Of a DNA stretch of 9,944 bases, positions 5,455-9,944 are shown one piece after another. The first letter of the stretch is position 1. The number at the start of each line of letters is the position of its first letter. A program made the translations under genes and the position numbers. This stretch comes from Microbacteriaceae bacterium. Its GTDB lineage: Bacteria > Actinomycetota > Actinomycetes > Actinomycetales > Microbacteriaceae. The DNA is taken from NCBI GenBank assembly GCA_017744755.1, contig JAGIAU010000063.1:1-9944 (forward strand). Reading direction: 5' to 3'. The notes below the pieces were generated by a model. The model did not search any database. It was given only the letters and a program-made list of their open reading frames with translations, and was not told the origin of the DNA.

Positions 5455-7071
5455 ATGACAGCGGGGGGTGGCGCGTTCTCGCGCCGGCAGGCGATCGGCA
5501 TCGGCATCCTCGGCGCGCTCGGCGCGTTCGCCATCCCCATGGTCCTCTCCTCCTGCAGCGCGCGCCGCGCGGTGCTGCCGGCCGGCCTCGAGCTGACGAA
5601 CCCGCCGGTGCGCCGCGCGGGCGCCGACGGCCGTCTGACCGGCCCCCTCGTCGCGAAGATCGCGGAGGTCGACCTCGGCATCGGGGCGATGGTGCGCACG
5701 TACACGTTCGACGGCGCGCTGCCCGGCGCGACCTGGGACGTGCGCCCCGGCGAGACGATCGCGGTCGAGCTGCGCAACGAGCTGCCCGAGGCGGGCCATG
5801 ACGCCCACGCGACCCCGAACGCGACGACGCCGGCCGAGGAGGCCGACACCGACGGCTCCGAGGTGCTCACCGCGATGGTGCGGCCGCACGCGTGGACGAC
5901 GACGAACCTCCACACGCACGGCCTGCACGTCTCCCCCTCGGACACCGAGCAGGGCGCGGGCGACAACGTGTTCCTCGTCATCGAGCCGGGCCAGACCCAG
6001 AAGTACGACATCCGCATCCCGGAGGACCACACGGGCGGGTTCTTCTGGTACCACCCGCATGTCCACGGCGGCGTCAAGCAGGCGGTCCGCGGCGGGATGG
6101 CCGGCGCCATCATCGTCCGCGGCGAGATCGACGAGGTGCCCGAGGTCGCCGCGGCCGCGGAGAAGATCCTCGTCCTCCAGGACGTCGAGCTGACCGCCGA
6201 CTACCGCCTCGCGGAGCCGACGCCCGACGACCCGAACGGGAACTACTGGCCGGACGCGCAGGAGTTCTGGGTCGTCAACGGCCAGTACCGGCCCGTCATC
6301 ACGATGCGGCCGGGCGAGGTGCAGCGCTGGCGGCTCGTCAATGCCGCCGCGAGCTCGTCGGCCCAGCTCACCGTCTCGGGCCACCCGATCCACGTCCTCG
6401 CGTACGACGGGTACACGCTCGCGGCGCCGCAGGAGACCCAGGACACCCTCATCGTCCCGGGCGGCCGGGTCGAGCTGCTCATCCGGGCGTCGACCGCGCT
6501 CGGCAGCTACGACATCGAGCTGCTGCCGACGGGCGCGGTGCCTGCGGTCGAGCCGACGCCGGACAAGGACGGCTACGTGGCCTCGCCGAGCCTGCCCCGC
6601 GTCATCGCGACCGTCCGCGTCGAGGGGGACCCGGCCGACATGGCGCTGCCGGAGCGGCTGCCCGCCTATGACCCGCCGATCCGGCCGATCGCGAAGCGCC
6701 GCACGCTCAGCTACGACTCCCTCTTCGACAAGGCGGGCGACTTCCTCGGGCTCGGCGTGCAGCAGCACGCGTTCGATCCGGACGAGCAGCCCTACCGGAT
6801 GAAGCTCGGCACGGCCGAGGAGTGGCAGGTCGACGACATGGACGACGGCTTCACGCACGTCTTCCACATCCACATCAACCCGTTCCTCGTCACCGAGGTC
6901 AACGGCGAGCCGATGAACCCGCCGCAGTGGCGCGACACGTTCCCGCTCGGGCCGGACTCGTTCAAGATGCAGATGAACCTCGACGACTTCACCGGCAAGT
7001 ACGTCGACCACTGCCACTATGTCGATCACGAGGACATGGGCATGATGGAGGCCGTCGAAGTCATCGACTGA
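5455..7071 (+). CDS. Tat-exported lipoprotein multicopper oxidase, CueO/laccase type
   Basis: A 538-aa three-cupredoxin oxidase. All four copper-ligand motifs are present: NLHTHG (H153, H155), WYHPHVHG (H200, H202), HVFHIH (H468, H471, H473) and HCHYVDHEDMGMM (H519, C520, H521, H525, with Met530 in the axial position). These build a type-1 site and a trinuclear cluster that oxidises a substrate, here plausibly Cu(I) or phenolics, with reduction of O2 to water. The N-terminus has a twin-Arg motif (SRRQA, 9-13), a hydrophobic stretch and a lipobox LSSC (Cys34), so it should be folded before Tat export and anchored outside the membrane. An Asp/Glu/Ala-rich insertion (about 112-140) precedes the first motif. 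ATG 5455 follows GAGG at 3 nt. A four-TM protein gene starts 21 nt downstream, likely co-transcribed. A copper ATPase further right suggests copper tolerance; the substrate is inferred. Confidence 0.93.
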   Translation: MTAGGGAFSRRQAIGIGILGALGAFAIPMVLSSCSARRAVLPAGLELTNPPVRRAGADGRLTGPLVAKIAEVDLGIGAMVRTYTFDGALPGATWDVRPGETIAVELRNELPEAGHDAHATPNATTPAEEADTDGSEVLTAMVRPHAWTTTNLHTHGLHVSPSDTEQGAGDNVFLVIEPGQTQKYDIRIPEDHTGGFFWYHPHVHGGVKQAVRGGMAGAIIVRGEIDEVPEVAAAAEKILVLQDVELTADYRLAEPTPDDPNGNYWPDAQEFWVVNGQYRPVITMRPGEVQRWRLVNAAASSSAQLTVSGHPIHVLAYDGYTLAAPQETQDTLIVPGGRVELLIRASTALGSYDIELLPTGAVPAVEPTPDKDGYVASPSLPRVIATVRVEGDPADMALPERLPAYDPPIRPIAKRRTLSYDSLFDKAGDFLGLGVQQHAFDPDEQPYRMKLGTAEEWQVDDMDDGFTHVFHIHINPFLVTEVNGEPMNPPQWRDTFPLGPDSFKMQMNLDDFTGKYVDHCHYVDHEDMGMMEAVEVID

Positions 7072-7092
7072 TCCCCACCCGAAGGAGCACCC

Positions 7093-8013
7093 GTGGCCGA
7101 GGCCGCATCGAAGAAGACCGAACCCGCCGCCGCGGACGACAGGACGTTCACCCCGACCGCCGCATCCAAGCGGCAGTCGACGCGGCTCCGCGTCATCGCC
7201 TGGATCCTGTGGATCGTCGCCATCGCGGCGGAGGCCGTGGGGATCTTCTGGGTCCTCCGCCAGCGCGAGACCACGACGAGCTCAGGTCAGCTCGTCCGCA
7301 ACCCCGACACGGGCCTCCTCGAGCCGGTGACCGCGCCCGGGTTCCCGCAGTGGGCGTTCATCGTCCTCATCGTGCTGCTCGTCGTCATCGCGGCGCTGTC
7401 CATCACGGGCTCGTTCCTCTGGAAGAAGGCGAACCGGCTCGACCCGGCTTCCGCCAAGGACAAGGTCCGCTTCTTCGTGCAGAACCAGCTCGGGGCGATC
7501 GTCGCGATCGTCGCGTTCCTGCCGCTCATCATCATGGTGTTCCTGAACAAGGACATGTCCGGCAGCCAGAAGACGATCGCCGGCATCATCGGCATCGTGC
7601 TCGCCGCGGGCTCCGTCGCGCTCGGCGCCGACTTCAACCCGCCGTCGCAGGAGGCCTACTCCGCGGAGAAGTCGACGGTCATCCAGCTGCTCGGCGCCGA
7701 CTCGGTCGCCTGGGCGGCCGGCGGCGAGGTCTACCACGTGTGCCCGGAGGTCAGCGACCTCGCGAACGCGAACGCCGTCAGCACCGGCACGGTCGCCGAG
7801 GCCATCGCCGCGGGCAAGCCGCGCCTCACGCTCGAGCTCCGGTCCGAGCTGACGCAGTGCGGCAAGCCGGTCCCGGACAACGTGTCCGAGATCACCGACG
7901 CGATCCGCGCGATCCGCGACGGCGCCGTCGACACGGTCCTGCCCGCGCCGGTGTGGCCGGCGGGCGTCGAGGCGCCGTTCACGCCGGCCGAGCCGGCGCC
8001 CGCCGCCTCGTAG
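7093..8013 (+). CDS. four-TM membrane protein with C-terminal degenerate YHxC domain
   Basis: A 306-aa protein of no named family I can assign. A polar, charged N-terminus (1-32) is followed by TM1 (about 33-55), a loop, TM2 (87-109), TM3 (133-151) and TM4 (161-178), then a soluble tail. The tail holds VAWAAGGEVYHVCPEVSDL and GTVAEAIAAGK, ending at Cys256. It resembles small actinobacterial modules that read V-x-W-x-x-G-x-V-Y-H-x-C, then SGTV-x-EA-x-x-AGK and a terminal C, sometimes regarded as metal-binding. Here only His215, Cys217 and Cys256 remain. The C-terminus is Pro/Ala-rich. The GTG start is fixed by AAGGAGC 5 nt upstream, and the gene lies 21 nt behind the oxidase, so the two are probably one transcript ending at the hairpin after the gene. 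A role alongside the oxidase is inferred from position only. Confidence 0.82.
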   Translation: MAEAASKKTEPAAADDRTFTPTAASKRQSTRLRVIAWILWIVAIAAEAVGIFWVLRQRETTTSSGQLVRNPDTGLLEPVTAPGFPQWAFIVLIVLLVVIAALSITGSFLWKKANRLDPASAKDKVRFFVQNQLGAIVAIVAFLPLIIMVFLNKDMSGSQKTIAGIIGIVLAAGSVALGADFNPPSQEAYSAEKSTVIQLLGADSVAWAAGGEVYHVCPEVSDLANANAVSTGTVAEAIAAGKPRLTLELRSELTQCGKPVPDNVSEITDAIRAIRDGAVDTVLPAPVWPAGVEAPFTPAEPAPAAS

Positions 8014-8029
8014 CCGACGGGACGCGCGC

Positions 8030-8070
8030 CGCCGGCGCCCCGGGCCTCCGCGAGGTCCGGGGCGCCGGCG
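8030..8070 (+). terminator. 19-bp GC-rich terminator hairpin
   Basis: CGCCGGCGCCCCGG (8030-8043) pairs perfectly with 8057-8070. One G-U and then CCTC/GAGG (8045-8048/8052-8055) continue the stem to a CGC loop. The total is 19 bp without mismatch, 16 nt after the membrane-protein stop. No T-run follows, as usual for such genomes. The symmetry allows it to act on both strands. It isolates the oxidase/membrane-protein unit from the acetyltransferase gene. Confidence 0.8.
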
Positions 8071-8108
8071 TGCTGTCGAGGTTCCTGGGCGTTGTCGGAG
8101 GCCGGGGG

Positions 8109-8114
8109 CATACT
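8109..8114 (+). promoter_or_regulatory. CATACT -10-like hexamer for leaderless acetyltransferase transcript
   Basis: CATACT ends 6 nt before ATG 8121, there is no Shine-Dalgarno, and a terminator lies just upstream, so the gene needs its own promoter. The placement implies transcription starting at or near the ATG. No clear -35 was found. Confidence 0.35.
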
Positions 8115-8120
8115 GACCGG

Positions 8121-8699
8121 ATGGTGACGATCACGACGGCCCCGGCCACCGCCGAGCGCTGGGACGACGTCGTCGCGGCGATGACCGGCGGTGGCGATGG
8201 CGGGACCTGCTGGTGCCGATGGCCGATGGAGACCTCGGCGCGCTTCGGGACGTCGAGCACGACCGAGAAGCGCGCCGAACTCGAGGCGGAGGTGTCGGCC
8301 GGACCGCCCCGCGGGCTCCTCGCGTACGTCGACGGCGCGGCGGCGGGATGGGTGCGCATCGCGCCCCGACCGGAGCAGGGGCGCATCGCACGCGGCCGCA
8401 TGGCGAGGGCGTCGAACGCGCCGAGACAGGATGCCTCGGTCTGGGCGCTCACATGCGTCCAGGTGCGCCGGGAGCACCGCGGGCTCGGCGTCGTCGGCGA
8501 GCTCGTCTCGGCCGCGATCGACTTCGCCAGGGCGAACGGCGCGACGCTCCTCGAGGCGTACCCGGTCGACACGAGCGTCACGGAGGTCTCGGACGACGAC
8601 CTCTTCCACGGGCCGGCCAGCGCGTTCCTGTCCCGGGGCTTCGCCGAGGTCGCCCGGCCGCGACCCGCCCGGCCGGTGCTGCAGCTCGCGCTCGTCTGA
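8121..8699 (+). CDS. GNAT family N-acetyltransferase with CWC motif
   Basis: A 192-aa cytosolic protein that should transfer acetyl from acetyl-CoA to an amine; the substrate is unknown. The N-terminal CWCRWP (30-35) is typical of a GNAT subgroup that reads CWCxW near the start, followed by a helix TTEKRAELEAEV. A central strand, LLAYVDGAAAGWVRIAPR (67-83), is the usual 'G-x-x-x-G-W-v' beta segment. Motif A is VQVRREHRGLGVVGELV (113-129), with the R-x-x-G-x-G-like acetyl-CoA pyrophosphate loop. The strand ATLLEAYPVD (141-150) and the segment FHGPASAFLSRGFAEVAR (162-179) complete the fold. I chose ATG 8121, right after a -10-like hexamer, because the longer upstream frame runs through the terminator and antisense regions. 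It is a stand-alone gene between a terminator and a small gene. There is no functional link to the copper genes. Confidence 0.88.
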   Translation: MVTITTAPATAERWDDVVAAMTGGGDGGTCWCRWPMETSARFGTSSTTEKRAELEAEVSAGPPRGLLAYVDGAAAGWVRIAPRPEQGRIARGRMARASNAPRQDASVWALTCVQVRREHRGLGVVGELVSAAIDFARANGATLLEAYPVDTSVTEVSDDDLFHGPASAFLSRGFAEVARPRPARPVLQLALV

Positions 8700-8715
8700 T
8701 CGCGCCGGGCTTCGC

Positions 8716-8721
8716 TAGGCT
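8716..8721 (+). promoter_or_regulatory. TAGGCT -10-like hexamer before the 47-aa gene
   Basis: TAGGCT (TANNNT) ends 7 nt before ATG 8729, with no Shine-Dalgarno between. It matches the motif and spacing upstream of the oxidase gene. It suggests leaderless transcription of the small gene rather than read-through from the acetyltransferase. Confidence 0.4.
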
Positions 8722-8728
8722 GTCGGGC

Positions 8729-8872
8729 ATGGAGCTCTTCACCATCGGCAGCACCGTGATCACGCTCGAGGGCGCCATCTGGCTCGCATTCGGCGGCCTC
8801 GCGCTGCTCGGCGCGATCGGCGCCGTGATGGCGATCGTCGAGACCGTCCGCGCAGGCGGCAAGCGCTACTGA
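8729..8872 (+). CDS. 47-aa single-pass membrane microprotein
   Basis: ATG to TGA encodes 47 residues: a short N-terminus with Glu and Thr/Ser (MELFTIGSTVITLEG), one hydrophobic segment (about 15-38) rich in Ala, Gly and Leu, and a basic tail RAGGKRY. By the positive-inside rule the tail should face the cytoplasm. I prefer this frame to the overlapping longer frame from 8213, which runs antisense-like through the acetyltransferase gene. The start is supported by the TAGGCT element, the hydrophobic segment directly after it, and the clean gap after the acetyltransferase stop. No family is recognised. Candidates include a membrane modulator or a toxin-like peptide, but nothing in the sequence decides this. 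Confidence 0.65.
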   Translation: MELFTIGSTVITLEGAIWLAFGGLALLGAIGAVMAIVETVRAGGKRY

Positions 8873-8886
8873 GGCACCGCGCTTCG

Positions 8887-8904
8887 GCCTCTCCGACGGG
8901 AGGC
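8887..8904 (+). terminator. short hairpin after the 47-aa gene
   Basis: GCCTC (8887-8891), a bulged T and CC pair with GG and GAGGC (8898-8904) around a GAC loop, giving 7 bp. It starts 14 nt after the TGA and lies directly before the copper-ATPase promoter. It is plausible as a weak terminator, but short. Confidence 0.4.
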
Positions 8905-8908
8905 GTGC

Positions 8909-8938
8909 TTGACGCGCGCCTCGTTACATGGATACCCT
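8909..8938 (+). promoter_or_regulatory. promoter of the copper ATPase gene
   Basis: TTGACG (8909-8914) and TACCCT (8933-8938) are separated by 18 nt. The -10 lies inside the dyad at 8930-8950. Transcription would start near 8945, leaving a short leader with the GAGGAGG ribosome site. A second option, GTTACA (8923-8928) with TATCCT (8946-8951) at 17 nt, would start transcription inside the ribosome site and is less likely. Confidence 0.55.
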
Positions 8939-8950
8939 ACCCAGGTATCC
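8930..8950. promoter_or_regulatory. CsoR-like copper-responsive operator
   Basis: GGATACC-CTACCCA-GGTATCC is a perfect inverted repeat with 7-nt arms. The core ATACC-N7-GGTAT spans 17 nt, the length and edge sequence of known CsoR operators (ATACCCC-N3-GGGGTAT type). It covers the -10 of the promoter for a copper ATPase, so an apo-repressor bound here would block transcription until Cu(I) releases it. No csoR gene is in the window; the repressor would be encoded elsewhere. Confidence 0.65.
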
Positions 8951-8965
8951 TAATGAGGAGGCGGA

Positions 8966-9944
8966 ATGTCGACCGGACACGAGCATCACGACCACAGCCG
9001 GCATCACGGCGGACAGCACCACGAGATGCACGAGATGCACGATCACGGGGCGCACGAGGGTCATGAAGGGCACGCCGCGCAGACGCGCCATGCGGACCAC
9101 GCCGACCACGGCCATGCGGGTCATGGCGACCACGGCGACCATGCGGGGCGGTTCCGGCGGCTGTTCTGGATCATGCTCGCGATCGCGGTTCCGGTCGTCG
9201 GCTTCTCCATGATGTTCGCCGATCTCATCGGCTACCGGCTGCCGGACGCCGAATGGGTGCGCTGGGTCTCCCCCGTGCTCGGCACCGTCATGTTCGTCTG
9301 GGGCGGCGCGCCCTTCCTCACGGGCGCCGTGCGCGAGCTCCGCGCGCGCCGGCCCGGGATGATGCTGCTCATCGGACTCGCGATCACGGTCGCGTTCCTC
9401 GCCTCCTGGGGCTCGAGCCTGCGGCTGCTCGATCACGGACTCGACTTCTGGTGGGAGCTCGCGCTGCTCATCGTCATCATGCTGCTCGGCCACTGGATCG
9501 AGATGCGCTCGCTCGCCGCGACGACCTCGGCGCTCGACTCGCTCGCCGCGCTGCTGCCGGACGAGGCCGAGCTCGTCCACGGCGATCACCTCATGCGGGT
9601 CGCGCCCTCGGCGCTCCGCGTCGGCCAGCTCGTGCTCGTCCGGCCCGGCGGGCGGATCCCCGCCGACGGCCGGGTCGCCTCGGGCGCCGCGAGCATGGAC
9701 GAGTCGATGATCACGGGCGAGTCGCAGCCCGTCCGCCGCGGCGAGGGCGATGCCGTCGTCGCAGGGACGATCGCGACCGACTCGGCGATCCGCGTCGAGG
9801 TGACCGCCGTCGGCGAGGACACCGCGCTCGCCGGGATCCGCCGCCTCGTCGCCGAGGCGATCGACCTCGTCGTCTTCATCGCCGGACGCGGCGCCCACCG
9901 CTCGGTCGACGCGATCGCGCGCGTCGTCGGCGTCGATCCCGACT
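8966..9944 (+). CDS. copB: CopB-type P1B copper-exporting ATPase, N-terminal part, with foreign C-terminal sequence at the window edge
   Basis: 326 codons are open to the edge. Residues 1-61 are a metal-binding tail with 21 His (GHEHHDH, HHEMHEMHDHG and similar), typical of CopB (P1B-3) rather than CopA. There follow hydrophobic segments at about 66-90, 99-119, 132-148 and 158-175, including LLGHWIEMRS. Then comes the actuator domain, with VGQLVLVRPGGRIPADG (about 220-237) and MITGESQPV (TGES dephosphorylation loop). It ends at TALAGIRRLVAEA (286-298). The Cys-Pro transmembrane motif, the DKTGT phosphorylation site and the ATP domain would follow. Instead the frame changes to IDLVVFIAGRGAH and onward, which is not P-type ATPase sequence. 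ATG 8966 is fixed by GAGGAGG 4 nt upstream. Regulation is by the CsoR-like site before it. Function as exporter needs the missing two thirds. The copB symbol is by domain type. Confidence 0.88.
   Translation, partial: MSTGHEHHDHSRHHGGQHHEMHEMHDHGAHEGHEGHAAQTRHADHADHGHAGHGDHGDHAGRFRRLFWIMLAIAVPVVGFSMMFADLIGYRLPDAEWVRWVSPVLGTVMFVWGGAPFLTGAVRELRARRPGMMLLIGLAITVAFLASWGSSLRLLDHGLDFWWELALLIVIMLLGHWIEMRSLAATTSALDSLAALLPDEAELVHGDHLMRVAPSALRVGQLVLVRPGGRIPADGRVASGAASMDESMITGESQPVRRGEGDAVVAGTIATDSAIRVEVTAVGEDTALAGIRRLVAEAIDLVVFIAGRGAHRSVDAIARVVGVDPD
9845..9944 (+). other. probable TrbB/VirB11-like ATPase C-terminal fragment fused in frame to the copper ATPase
   Basis: From about residue 294 of the ATPase frame the protein reads LVAEA, then IDLVVFIAGRGAH, then RSVDAIARVVGVDPD. 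This matches the remembered C-terminal pattern of P-type conjugation ATPases of the TrbB (VirB11) family: R-L-I-A-E-A-[IV]-D-x-[IV]-V-F-I-A-x-x-G, then R-x-V-x-x-I-x-x-V-x-G-x-D. P1B ATPases read RLVAEAQ at the same place, so about 18 nt (9842-9859) could belong to either gene and form the seam. No other conjugation gene is in the window. I infer an assembly chimera or a recombination breakpoint rather than a working fusion. Confidence 0.55.

Noticed and set aside
5233..7029. 598-codon minus-strand frame
   Set aside because: It is antisense to the multicopper oxidase, whose copper motifs are complete. The minus translation is low-complexity Arg/Val/Asp.
5455..7071. copper nitrite reductase
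   Set aside because: The four motifs, including HCHxxxHxxxGM, and the 538-aa length fit a three-domain laccase/CueO-type oxidase. Nitrite reductases have two domains and a different ligand order.
6822..8120. upstream extension of the acetyltransferase frame
   Set aside because: It would cross the oxidase, the membrane-protein gene and a 19-bp terminator. The ATG at 8121 begins the recognisable GNAT sequence.
8924..9898. 324-codon minus-strand frame
   Set aside because: It is antisense to the copper ATPase; the His-rich codons read back as Val/Met-rich sequence. No domain is seen.

Overview
The window is a GC-rich (roughly 70% G+C) bacterial segment with strong GTC/CTC/GCG codon use. It has promoter-like hexamers 6-7 nt before start codons and a secreted protein built like large actinobacterial surface proteins. 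It looks like an actinobacterium, most likely Micrococcales/Microbacteriaceae; the family level is inference. There are no rRNA or tRNA genes, CRISPR arrays or insertion sequences. Long open frames antisense to the genes (e.g. 236-3019 plus, 5233-7029 minus) are GC-rich shadows.

Left half, minus strand (5105 down to 1). A compact five-gene set reads leftward: a 222-aa protein with a probable winged-helix-like segment, a 183-aa small GTPase (start 2 nt after the upstream stop), two different Roadblock/LC7 proteins, and a 523-aa protein. The 523-aa protein appears to fuse an N-terminal kinase-like domain to a C-terminal calcineurin-like metallophosphoesterase. This resembles actinobacterial conservons (Roadblock plus CvnD-type GTPase) and MglA/MglB switches, but no sensor histidine kinase or recognisable DUF742 protein is present. 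A GTPase switch attached to a possible kinase/phosphatase protein is the best candidate here for an undescribed signalling system. After a hairpin at 1264-1310 comes the N-terminal 406 residues of a secreted surface protein. It has a Cys and a Gln placed as in thioester-forming adhesin domains, and it runs off the window.

Middle (5106-5454). This is the divergent intergenic region between the minus-strand switch genes and the plus-strand genes. No gene is seen in it.

Right half, plus strand. In order: a CueO-like multicopper oxidase with a Tat motif and lipobox; a four-TM membrane protein 21 nt later; a 19-bp hairpin terminator; a GNAT acetyltransferase; and a 47-aa single-TM protein. Then comes a promoter overlapped by a 21-bp CsoR-like dyad, driving a His-rich CopB-type P1B copper ATPase. 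The oxidase and the ATPase suggest copper handling: periplasm-side Cu(I) oxidation plus Cu export.

At the right edge (about 9845 onward) the ATPase sequence stops matching its family. It continues in frame as what reads like the C-terminus of a TrbB/VirB11 conjugation ATPase. This is either a recombination junction or, more likely at a sequence edge, an assembly chimera.
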